Source: Flavobacteriales bacterium
GTDB lineage: Bacteria > Bacteroidota > Bacteroidia > Flavobacteriales_F > PHOS-HE28
Assembly: GCA_016719225.1 (NCBI GenBank)
Contig: JADKAN010000004.1
Span: forward strand, 434,001 to 498,000
DNA length: 64,000 nucleotides
Direction: 5' to 3'
Under the pieces are notes generated by a model, which did not search any database, had not been told where the DNA came from, and was given only the letters and a program-made list of their open reading frames with translations. Below are positions 43,309 through 51,754 of the stretch, in pieces; the first letter of the stretch is position 1, and each line of letters opens with the position of its first letter. Made by a program: the position numbers and the translations under genes.

Positions 43309-46300
43309 ATGCCAAGCAAAAAGCAATACTGGCAGGACGTAGCAGAAACGGACCCTGCGCACATCCCGGCCGCGACCGACCGTAACGAATTCAAGGCTCC
43401 TTCCACATTGGATCAGGCCTTGTCCGATGGTACCCTTACAGGTTCTACCACCAGTCGGCGCGATTTCCTGAAATTCCTCGGTTTCTCCGTGGGTGCAGCC
43501 ACCTTGGCCGCCTGCGAAACACCGGTCATCAAGAGCATTCCCTACGTCAACAAGCCTGAGGAGATCACACCGGGCGTAGCCAACTGGTATGCCAGCACGT
43601 ATTACGATGGTGAGGACTTTGCCAGCGTGCTTGTGAAGACCCGCGAAGGCCGCCCCATCCACGTTACCGGCAATCCCCGCTTCGGTGTGAACCGCAACCC
43701 GGTGAACGGGAAAGGCGGCGTGAACGCTCGTATCAACAGCAGTGTACTGGGTCTCTATGATAGTGAGCGCCTCACTGCCCCTATGGAGGTTGCTGATGGT
43801 ACCATGACCCAACGGGCATGGGCCGAGGTGGACAAGGCCGTCGGCGAAGGTTTGGCCAAGGTGAGCGCAGCAGGCAAGCGTATTGTCCTGCTCACCAACA
43901 CCATCGTGAGCCCAAGTGAGAAGAACGCGATCGATGTGTTCCGTGCACAGCATGCTCTCGTGCTTAACAGTGGCGATGCTTCCGTTTCCGCCACTGTGGG
44001 TGGGGCAGTGGACCATGTGCAATACGATGCCATCAGCTATGCAGGCATCGCGAGTGCCAACCTGAAGACGTTCGGCAAATGGGCGTTCCCAACATTGGAC
44101 CTCACAAAGGCCGACGTGCTCGTGTCCATCGGCGCGGACTTCCTCAGCAACTGGGGCAGCAGCTTGGAGAACACTTGGCAGTACGCCAGCCGCCGTCGGC
44201 CCGAGGACGCAACCAAGGACAAGCCGATGAGCCGCCACTGGCAGTTCGAGGCCCGCATGAGCCTTACCGGTGCCAATGCAGACCAGCGTGTAGCCGTCCG
44301 CAACAGCGAGGTGCCCGCGTTAGTTTCCGCATTGCACAGTGCCATCGCTTCCGGAACGGGAAATGCTACTGCCGGTAATGCCAAACTAGAAGGACGTGCC
44401 GCCGAGGCGGTAGCCCAATGCGCCAAGGAACTCATTGCCGCCAAAGGAAAATGCTTGGTGGTATGTGGAAAGAACGAGGAAGGTGTGCAGGTGCTGGTGA
44501 ACAGCATCAACACCATGCTGGGCAATTACGGCAGCACCATCGACATCCGCAATGCTTCACCCTTCTTCCGCGGAAATGATGCGCAGGTCGCGCAGTTGGT
44601 GAAGGACATGAATGCCGGCCAAGTGGGCGCGCTGCTCATAGCCGGGGTAAACCCCGCTTACACCTTACCGAACGCAGAGGAGTTCAAGGCTGGTCTGGCC
44701 AAGACGGGCCTATCCGTGAGCTTTTCGCTGTATGCCGATGAAACGGCCTCGCGTTGTAAGTGGATCGCACCGAACCATAACTGGCTTGAGAGCTGGAACG
44801 ATTTTAGCCCGGCTGCCGGCCAATATGCCTTGGCACAACCCACCATCCGCCCGTTGTTCAATACGCGCCAGTGGGGTGAAAGCCTGTTGAAGTGGAGTGG
44901 CCAGAATACCGATTGGCACCAGTTCGTTCAAACGGTTTCCGGCACCACCATGCCCGCGGGAGCTTGGGACCAAAGCCTCCACGACGGTGTGTATAGTGGA
45001 CCTGTCACCACCATGGTGGATATGGCAGCGCCCTCCTTCGACCTCGCCCAAGCATCGGCAAAGGCCATGGACACGGCCAAGGATGCAGGCGATTGGGAGA
45101 TCGAATTGTACACCTCCGAAGCTCTAGCCAGCGGGCAGCATGCCAATAACCCTTGGTTGCAAGAGCTGCCGGACCCCATCACCAAAGCTACTTGGGACAA
45201 TTACGTGTGCATCGCCCCTGAAGACCTGAGTGCGCTCACCGGAAAGTCCTTCAAGGACTTGTACATCGGTCAGGAAAGCCCGGCTCAAGTATTGAAAGTC
45301 ACCGTGAACGGTGTCGCCATGGAGCTGCCAGCGGTGATGAGCCCTGGTCAAGCCCCTAAGACCGTCGCGGTTGCTTTGGGATACGGACGTGGTGCCAGTG
45401 GCGAACGCGTCGGTCGCGCAGCATGCATGAAGGATGCTTCAGGCAAGCTTACCCCAGTTGGGCAGAATGCCTACCCTTGGACCGCAGTGCGCGGGAATAC
45501 AGTGCGCTACGAGGCTCCTGCGACAGTGGAGACCACCGGCCGTACCTATCCGATCGCCCTTACCCAGACCCAGATGACGGGAATGGACCGCGAGAGCATT
45601 GTGAAGGAGACAACCTTGGCCGTTTGGTCGCTGAACGAGCCCAAGGAGACCTATAACGAAACCGAGACGCTCGCCGTTCACGAAGATGTGAACCACGATG
45701 GTAAGGTGGATGCGCTGGACCGGGTTCCGGCAACGGAGATCGACCTGTGGGCACCCCACCCGATCGAGGAGGTAGGCTTGCACTTCGGGATGAGCATTGA
45801 CCTCAATGCCTGCATCGGTTGCGGTGCTTGTGTTACCGCTTGCAACAGCGAGAACAACGTTTCCGTGGTCGGTAAGGACGAAGTGCGCCGCAGCCGCGAA
45901 ATGCACTGGCTCCGTATCGACCGTTACTATTCCAGCGATACCCATACCGACACCGAAGAACTCAGCTGGGCAGGACGCCTTTCTGAAATGGAGAAGCCAA
46001 GTGCCCAGCCTGGAGTCATCTTCATGCCGGTGATGTGCCAGCAGTGCAACCATGCCCCTTGTGAGACGGTCTGCCCGGTAGCGGCGACCACGCACAGTGA
46101 AGAGGGCATGAACATGATGACCTATAACCGTTGCATCGGCACGCGTTACTGCGCGAACAACTGCCCTTACAAGGTGCGTCGGTTCAACTGGTTCAATTAC
46201 GTTACCGAACAGTTCGGTGATGTGAACCCCGCTTGGGACGAGTTGGGTCGCATGGTGCTCAATCCGGATGTGGTCGTACGCGGCCGTGGTGTGATGGAGA

Positions 46301-46581
46301 AGTGCAGCTTCTGCATGCAGCGCATCCAGGCCGGCAAATTGGAGGCAAAGAAGGCAGGCCACCCCTTGAAGGACGGGGATATTGAAACTGCTTGCTCCAG
46401 TGCCTGCCCTACGAACGCCATCATCTTCGGCGATCTGAACGACACTAAGAGCCGGATCCGGGCGGAGCGAGATGGTGCCCGCGGTTATCAAATGCTTGAG
46501 GAGATCGGCACACAGCCAAACGTGACCTACCAGGTAAAGGTGCGCAACACCGCCGGGGAGGCCGAACACCACCACGCCTAA
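43309..46581 (+). CDS. actB: alternative complex III iron-sulfur subunit ActB
   Basis: A 1090-residue protein that passes electrons between quinol subunits and cytochromes. A twin-arginine signal is seen (TSRRDFLKFLGFSVGAATLA, then AC), and the Cys after it suggests a lipoprotein. A long molybdopterin-oxidoreductase-like domain without obvious cofactor motifs (about 60-750) is followed by a ferredoxin-like domain (about 830-1020) with four Cys clusters: CIGCGACVTACN, CQQCNHAPCETVCP, CIGTRYCANNCP and CSFCMQ, then CSSACP. The open frame upstream to 43255 overlaps actA and is not used. It fits the family; actC follows after 15 bases. Confidence 0.96.
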   Translation: MPSKKQYWQDVAETDPAHIPAATDRNEFKAPSTLDQALSDGTLTGSTTSRRDFLKFLGFSVGAATLAACETPVIKSIPYVNKPEEITPGVANWYASTYYDGEDFASVLVKTREGRPIHVTGNPRFGVNRNPVNGKGGVNARINSSVLGLYDSERLTAPMEVADGTMTQRAWAEVDKAVGEGLAKVSAAGKRIVLLTNTIVSPSEKNAIDVFRAQHALVLNSGDASVSATVGGAVDHVQYDAISYAGIASANLKTFGKWAFPTLDLTKADVLVSIGADFLSNWGSSLENTWQYASRRRPEDATKDKPMSRHWQFEARMSLTGANADQRVAVRNSEVPALVSALHSAIASGTGNATAGNAKLEGRAAEAVAQCAKELIAAKGKCLVVCGKNEEGVQVLVNSINTMLGNYGSTIDIRNASPFFRGNDAQVAQLVKDMNAGQVGALLIAGVNPAYTLPNAEEFKAGLAKTGLSVSFSLYADETASRCKWIAPNHNWLESWNDFSPAAGQYALAQPTIRPLFNTRQWGESLLKWSGQNTDWHQFVQTVSGTTMPAGAWDQSLHDGVYSGPVTTMVDMAAPSFDLAQASAKAMDTAKDAGDWEIELYTSEALASGQHANNPWLQELPDPITKATWDNYVCIAPEDLSALTGKSFKDLYIGQESPAQVLKVTVNGVAMELPAVMSPGQAPKTVAVALGYGRGASGERVGRAACMKDASGKLTPVGQNAYPWTAVRGNTVRYEAPATVETTGRTYPIALTQTQMTGMDRESIVKETTLAVWSLNEPKETYNETETLAVHEDVNHDGKVDALDRVPATEIDLWAPHPIEEVGLHFGMSIDLNACIGCGACVTACNSENNVSVVGKDEVRRSREMHWLRIDRYYSSDTHTDTEELSWAGRLSEMEKPSAQPGVIFMPVMCQQCNHAPCETVCPVAATTHSEEGMNMMTYNRCIGTRYCANNCPYKVRRFNWFNYVTEQFGDVNPAWDELGRMVLNPDVVVRGRGVMEKCSFCMQRIQAGKLEAKKAGHPLKDGDIETACSSACPTNAIIFGDLNDTKSRIRAERDGARGYQMLEEIGTQPNVTYQVKVRNTAGEAEHHHA

Positions 46582-46596
46582 GCCAGAAGAGGCAAC

Positions 46597-47991
46597 ATGC
46601 ATCAAGAAGCAGCGATACGACCCCCGCTCATCCTGGGCCACCGTACCTACGGCGACATCACCAACGATGTGGTGGGACCCATTGAGAACAAGGCCCCACG
46701 GGCTTGGTATGTGCTGATCACCATCGCGGCCATCATCGCCGTTTATGGTATCGGCTGTATCATGTACCTGATCAGTAAAGGGATCGGGGCTTGGGGAATG
46801 AACAAGACCATCAACTGGGCTTGGGACATCACCAACTTCGTGTGGTGGGTGGGTATCGGCCACGCCGGGACATTGATCAGTGCGGTACTGCTGCTCTTCC
46901 GCCAGAAGTGGCGCATGGCCGTGAACCGCTCCGCCGAGGCGATGACCATTTTCGCCGTGGTGATGGCTGCAACATTCCCCTTGATCCACATGGGGCGTAT
47001 CTGGTTGGCCTATTTCGTTTTCCCCTTGCCGAACCAGTTCGGTTCCCTATGGGTGAATTTCAACTCACCGCTTCTGTGGGACGTATTTGCTATTAGCACA
47101 TACTTCTCCGTGAGTTTGGTGTATTGGTACATCGGTCTTATTCCGGACTTCGCCTCCATCCGTGATCGTGTGGTGAAGACCTGGCAAAAGAAGTTGTACA
47201 GTGTTCTTGCTTTCGGCTGGACCGGGAACGCCAAGGCTTGGCAGCGCTTCGAGGAAGTAAGCTTGGTGCTCGCAGGCCTTGCTACCCCGCTTGTGTTCTC
47301 GGTACACTCCGTGGTGTCCATGGACTTCGCTACATCGCTGGTGCCGGGTTGGCACAGCACCATCTACCCGCCCTATTTCGTAGCTGGTGCGATATTCTCC
47401 GGCTTCGCTATGGTGCAGACGCTGCTCTTGGTGATGCGCAAAGCCATGAAGCTCGAGGCGTACGTCACCCGCAAGCACGTGGAATACATGAACATTGTGA
47501 TCATGGTGACAGGCGGCATTGTCGCAGTAGCCTACGCCACGGAGTTCTTCATGGGTTGGTACAGTGGCGTGGAGTATGAGTACTACACATACATGAGCAT
47601 GGGTGCCGCCACGGGGCAGTACAGTTGGGCATTCTGGGCGCTGATCATCTGCAACATCCTCATCCCCGGAATGCTTTGGTTCAAGCCCATCCGCACCAGC
47701 TTCTTCTGGGCCTGGGCGATCTCCATCGTGATCAACGTTGGCATGTGGTTCGAACGCTTTGACATCATCGTGCTCTGCCTGCACCGCGACTATATGCCCA
47801 GTGGCTGGACGATGTTCTACCCAACATGGGTGGACGTAGGCACCTTCATTGGCACCATCGGCATCTTCTTTACGCTTTACCTGCTCTTCGCACGCTACTT
47901 CCCCGTGTTGGCCTTCAATGAATTGAAGACCATCCTGAAGACCAGTGGCGAGAGCTACAAGGGCGAGGTGCTTCCCAAATCACAGCATTGA
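46597..47991 (+). CDS. actC: alternative complex III quinone-binding subunit ActC (NrfD/PsrC-like)
   Basis: A 464-residue integral membrane protein with about ten helices of the NrfD/PsrC family. It binds menaquinol in the complex. Typical stretches are AWDITNFVWWVGIGHAGTLI, SVHSVVSMDFATSLVPGWHS and IYPPYFVAGAIFSGFAMVQ. The ATG at 46597 is the first in the frame, 15 bases after actB. actD begins six bases after its stop. Confidence 0.96.
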   Translation: MHQEAAIRPPLILGHRTYGDITNDVVGPIENKAPRAWYVLITIAAIIAVYGIGCIMYLISKGIGAWGMNKTINWAWDITNFVWWVGIGHAGTLISAVLLLFRQKWRMAVNRSAEAMTIFAVVMAATFPLIHMGRIWLAYFVFPLPNQFGSLWVNFNSPLLWDVFAISTYFSVSLVYWYIGLIPDFASIRDRVVKTWQKKLYSVLAFGWTGNAKAWQRFEEVSLVLAGLATPLVFSVHSVVSMDFATSLVPGWHSTIYPPYFVAGAIFSGFAMVQTLLLVMRKAMKLEAYVTRKHVEYMNIVIMVTGGIVAVAYATEFFMGWYSGVEYEYYTYMSMGAATGQYSWAFWALIICNILIPGMLWFKPIRTSFFWAWAISIVINVGMWFERFDIIVLCLHRDYMPSGWTMFYPTWVDVGTFIGTIGIFFTLYLLFARYFPVLAFNELKTILKTSGESYKGEVLPKSQH

Positions 47992-47996
47992 TAGGC

Positions 47997-48530
47997 ATGT
48001 CCAACAAAGTGATCTACGCGGTCTACGAGGACCCTGAACTGCTGAAGGACGCAGCACGCAAGCTGGTTTCCGCCGGCGTGAAGGTGCGCGACGTATTCAG
48101 CCCTTTCCCGGTCCACGGACTGGACCCGATCATCGGCCTCAAGCGCACGCGCTTGGCCATCGTTTCTTTCATGTTCGGCTGTTTCGGCCTGTCCTTGGCG
48201 ATCTTGGGCACCTACTACATGATGATCTACGATTGGCCCATGAACATCGGCGGCAAGCCTAACGGTTTTTACTATCAGAACGTCACATCATTCGTGCCGG
48301 TGCTTTTCGAATTCACTGTGTTGAACGCCGCACATGGCATGGCCATTACTTACCTGATCCGCAACAAGACGTTGCCCGGTATGAAAGGGCGTAACCCCGA
48401 CCCACGCAGTACAGATGACAAATTCGTGTTGGAGTTGCGGACCGAGGACAATCACGCCCACAGCGACGATTCACTCACCGGCATGTTGCGCGAAACCGCT
48501 GTGCTGGAGATCAACGAACGCCAATGCTGA
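47997..48530 (+). CDS. actD: alternative complex III membrane subunit ActD (DUF3341)
   Basis: A 177-residue protein with an N-terminal soluble part (VIYAVYEDPELLKDAARKLV) and two membrane segments (SFMFGCFGLSLAILGTYYMM; VPVLFEFTVLNAAHGMAITY). It matches the DUF3341/ActD subunit. The frame opens at a TTG at 47988 that overlaps the actC stop, but the ATG at 47997 gives the family start (MSNKVIYAVYEDP). Its end overlaps the actE start at 48524 by seven bases. Confidence 0.94.
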   Translation: MSNKVIYAVYEDPELLKDAARKLVSAGVKVRDVFSPFPVHGLDPIIGLKRTRLAIVSFMFGCFGLSLAILGTYYMMIYDWPMNIGGKPNGFYYQNVTSFVPVLFEFTVLNAAHGMAITYLIRNKTLPGMKGRNPDPRSTDDKFVLELRTEDNHAHSDDSLTGMLRETAVLEINERQC

Positions 48531-49225
48531 GACCCATGCGCAACCCCATCGGCTTTTTGCCAGCGGGCCTTTTGCTCGTGTTGGTAGCGTCCAGCTGCAA
48601 CAACAAGAAGGATAGTCCCGGCTTGGAATACATGCCGGACATGTACCGCAGTCCCGCCATCGAAGCATACGTGGACTACGGCCAGGACCCGTATTACTTC
48701 GGTGACAGCTTGGCCGAGGCACAGCGTGGAACGATGAGCGCACGCCTGCCTGTTAAGGGCACTATCGCCTTTGCAGGGAATGAAGCCGATGCGGCATATA
48801 ATTTCCCGTATCCCTATCCGGATACACCTGAAGGATACGAGGCGGCAGGAGTGGATCTGCATGATCCCATCCCGATGACCACCGCGTCAGTGGAACAGGG
48901 AAAGGCCCTGTATGAGATCTTCTGTATGCATTGCCATGGCGCTACAGGCAAAGGCGACGGTGGAGTAGTGGCCAAAGGCGGCTACCCGCCCCCGCCTGCA
49001 TACGACGGTCCGCAGTTGAAGGATCTTCCGGAAGGCAAGATGTTCCATTCCCTGATGTATGGTAAGAACCTGGCAATGGGTTCGCACGCCAGTCAGCTGG
49101 ATCACCGTGAGCGTTGGTTGGTTATCGAGTACGTGAAATATCTGCAGAACGACGGGAAAATGCCCGGGGATGTCGCCGCCGCTACAGCCACGGACAGCAC
49201 CGCCAAAGCGCCCGCAGCGCAGTGA
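48524..49225 (+). CDS. actE: alternative complex III monoheme cytochrome ActE
   Basis: A 233-residue cytochrome c lipoprotein. The signal reads FLPAGLLLVLVASSC, with the Cys as lipid site, and the cytochrome c domain has one heme motif, CMHCH, followed by a Met-ligand candidate in KMFHSLMYGKNLAMGSH. It passes electrons in complex III towards the oxidase. The ATG at 48524 overlaps the actD stop; an ATG at 48536 is an alternative that keeps the signal. actF follows after 16 bases. Confidence 0.93.
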   Translation: MLRPMRNPIGFLPAGLLLVLVASSCNNKKDSPGLEYMPDMYRSPAIEAYVDYGQDPYYFGDSLAEAQRGTMSARLPVKGTIAFAGNEADAAYNFPYPYPDTPEGYEAAGVDLHDPIPMTTASVEQGKALYEIFCMHCHGATGKGDGGVVAKGGYPPPPAYDGPQLKDLPEGKMFHSLMYGKNLAMGSHASQLDHRERWLVIEYVKYLQNDGKMPGDVAAATATDSTAKAPAAQ

Positions 49226-49241
49226 ACAATAGCAAGAACCG

Positions 49242-50450
49242 ATGAACTTCACCATTAGCAAACGCGCCGGGACCACGACCCTTGTACTGCTGGCTGTGGG
49301 CGTCCTGCTTGCCGCTATCGGCGTGATCGGCGACCATACCGATAATCGCCAGTACAGCTGGGCCGCTTTCTATGCGAATGCCCTTTTCTTCTTCTTCATC
49401 GCTTTGGGAACACTGTTCTTCTATGCGTTGAACAACATCACGGAAACAGGATGGACCGTGCTCGTTCGTCGTGTGTATGAAGCCATTTTCTCCTACGTGC
49501 CGCTTGGAGCTGCGCTCGTCGTTATTGCTCTTTTGGCTGGCTCCTTGGGCTTGAACCACATGTGGCCTTGGATGGACGGTCGTACGCTTGACACGTCCGA
49601 CCCTAATCATTACGACGCTCACATCGCATTGCTCCGCCCTTATCTCAACCTGCCTTTCTTCTGGGTGCGCGCGGTGCTGATGATCGGAACCTTTATCTAT
49701 TTCGCCCGCTGGTTCCGTGCACACAGCCTGCGCATGGACCAAGTAGGAAGCGACGGGCTGCTGCGCGAACACTGGTCCATGTACAACCGCAGTATCGGTT
49801 TCATGGTGCTGTTCGCTTTCTTCAGCTCCGTCCTCTCTTGGGATTGGATCATGAGCATTGATGTTCACTGGAAAAGCGCGCTTTTCGGTTGGTACGTTTT
49901 CTCCGGCATGTGGATCGGTGGAATGGTCACCGCGGTGATCATCGTTCTATACCTGAAGGGAAAGGGTTATTTGCCCCAAGTGAATGGAAGCCATATCCAG
50001 GACATGGGCAAGTGGGTTTTTGCCGTGAGCTTCTTGTGGAGCTATCTCTACTTTGCACAGTTCCTGCTTACCTGGTATGCTAACATCCCTGAGGAGGTGA
50101 CCTACTTCAAAGTGCGTATCGACCATCATCCGGCGTTGGTGTGGGGGATGTACTTCGTCAACTTCGCTCTGCCAATGGTGTTGCTGATGAGCCGCGATAC
50201 CAAACGGAACCCCAAGTTCCTCATTGGGGTAGGTGTTCTTATCTTTATCGGCCATTGGCTGGACATGGTCCAGATGATCATGCCAGGTTCATTAGGCGAC
50301 CATTTTGAGCAGATCGGCCTGCTGGAGATCGGCTTCTTCATCGCGTTCCTCGGCCTTTTCGTGCGGACCGTTCTCGGTGCGCTCGCGAAAGCCCCACTTA
50401 CCGTTGTTCACCACCCCTTCCTCGAGGAAAGTGTGCATCACCAGATCTGA
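49242..50450 (+). CDS. actF: alternative complex III quinone-binding subunit ActF
   Basis: A 402-residue membrane protein with about ten helices, homologous to ActC (quinone-binding subunit 2). Characteristic stretches: MWPWMDGRTLDTSDPNHYD, WDWIMSIDVHWKSALFGWYV and FLLTWYANIPEEVTYF. It completes the ACIII gene set actABCDEF. coxB follows after 33 bases, still on the same strand, so complex III and the oxidase are co-transcribed. Confidence 0.95.
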   Translation: MNFTISKRAGTTTLVLLAVGVLLAAIGVIGDHTDNRQYSWAAFYANALFFFFIALGTLFFYALNNITETGWTVLVRRVYEAIFSYVPLGAALVVIALLAGSLGLNHMWPWMDGRTLDTSDPNHYDAHIALLRPYLNLPFFWVRAVLMIGTFIYFARWFRAHSLRMDQVGSDGLLREHWSMYNRSIGFMVLFAFFSSVLSWDWIMSIDVHWKSALFGWYVFSGMWIGGMVTAVIIVLYLKGKGYLPQVNGSHIQDMGKWVFAVSFLWSYLYFAQFLLTWYANIPEEVTYFKVRIDHHPALVWGMYFVNFALPMVLLMSRDTKRNPKFLIGVGVLIFIGHWLDMVQMIMPGSLGDHFEQIGLLEIGFFIAFLGLFVRTVLGALAKAPLTVVHHPFLEESVHHQI

Positions 50451-50483
50451 AAATGGCCCCGTGCCCTTCCATAACCGAATAGC

Positions 50484-51752
50484 ATGACGACGTTGTTGAT
50501 CCTCGCAGTGATCGTTCTGGCCTTCTTGGTGGTAATGCGCCTCCATAGGGTGTCGGACCTTGCCGCCGCCTTGCGCGGGGAGCGCGAGGAACTTATTCCC
50601 GAAAAGGATAACCGGACCTCCGGCCGCATGATGTGGGTGGTCGGTTTCATCTACCTCGCACTGTTCACGTGGATCCCCATACATTTCAAGTCCGTGTTCC
50701 TGCCGCCACCTGCAAGTACGCAAGGCGTGTGGATCGATGCCATGTTCCACTTCAACTGGATCATGTTGGGCATCGTGTTCTACATCACCAACATCGCTCT
50801 CTTCTATTTCGCGGGCAAGTACTTCCACCGGCCCGGTAAGAAGGCATTCTGGTATCCGCACAACAACCGCCTCGAGCTTTTATGGACCGTGATCCCGGCA
50901 GTGGTGCTCATCGTGGTCATCATCTATGGACTTTACGTGTGGAACAGGATCACCGCGGCTCCCGATCCTGGCACGATGGAGGTAGAGGTATATGGAAAAC
51001 AGTTCGATTGGACCATCCGGTACCCGGGTAAGGACAAACAGCTTGGTGCCACGGATTTCCGGTTGATCGACGGTGACAATCCTTTGGGCATCGTAACCGG
51101 CAACGTGGTAACAAAGCGGCTCGCGGATCTGCAGAAGGAACTCGAACAAGCCGAAGTCGACCGTGCCGCTCAGGCCGAGATCCAACCAACTGACCAATTG
51201 GCTGACATGGACGATCATATTGCCCACATCCGCCGAATGCGGGAAGGCATTATGAATCTGGGGATCCTGATGAAGGAGGATATCGCAACGAATGGCGGGA
51301 ACAGTAAATACCTGCATGGTGCCGACGACCAAGTGACCAAGGAGTTCCACCTGCCTCAGAACGTGGACGTGGAACTGTTGATCCGCAGCCAGGACGTGAT
51401 CCACAGCGTTTACTTACCTCACATGCGCGCCCAAATGAACGCCGTGCCGGGAATGACCACGCGCATGCACTTGGTGCCTACGATCACCACGGATAGTATG
51501 CGTTTAGTGACCAATAATCCCGAGTTCGATTATATCCTGCTCTGCAACAAGGTCTGCGGTATATCGCACTACAACATGCAGATACCCCTTACCGTGGAGA
51601 AACCAGGTGCATTCAAGGTCTGGTCCATCTTGCTGCCTTCTTTCGAGAACAAGTCGAAGGTAGCCGACGAAGCACCTGCGGACAGTTCGAAAGCCAAAGT
51701 GGCAACGGACACCACTGCGGTTGCAACCACGACCGAAACGAAAAAGAATTGA
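50484..51752 (+). CDS. coxB: cytochrome c oxidase subunit II
   Basis: A 422-residue subunit II. A hydrophobic N-terminal stretch and further helices (MMWVVGFIYLALFTWIPIHF, MLGIVFYITNIALFYFAGKYF split as two parts, LLWTVIPAVVLIVVIIYGLY) precede a periplasmic cupredoxin domain. The CuA site is seen near the end as CNKVCGISHYNM, with two Cys, His and Met, after HSVYLPHMR. So it is a cytochrome-c-accepting oxidase rather than a quinol oxidase. An inserted stretch of about 80 residues (EQAEVDRAAQAEIQPTDQL region) lies between the first strands and the CuA motif. The stop overlaps the coxA start region closely; coxA starts two bases after it. Confidence 0.94.
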   Translation: MTTLLILAVIVLAFLVVMRLHRVSDLAAALRGEREELIPEKDNRTSGRMMWVVGFIYLALFTWIPIHFKSVFLPPPASTQGVWIDAMFHFNWIMLGIVFYITNIALFYFAGKYFHRPGKKAFWYPHNNRLELLWTVIPAVVLIVVIIYGLYVWNRITAAPDPGTMEVEVYGKQFDWTIRYPGKDKQLGATDFRLIDGDNPLGIVTGNVVTKRLADLQKELEQAEVDRAAQAEIQPTDQLADMDDHIAHIRRMREGIMNLGILMKEDIATNGGNSKYLHGADDQVTKEFHLPQNVDVELLIRSQDVIHSVYLPHMRAQMNAVPGMTTRMHLVPTITTDSMRLVTNNPEFDYILLCNKVCGISHYNMQIPLTVEKPGAFKVWSILLPSFENKSKVADEAPADSSKAKVATDTTAVATTTETKKN

Positions 51753-51754
51753 TC

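Noticed and set aside
45439..46989. 516-residue minus-strand frame opposite actB/actC
   Set aside because: Antisense shadow of conserved respiratory genes.
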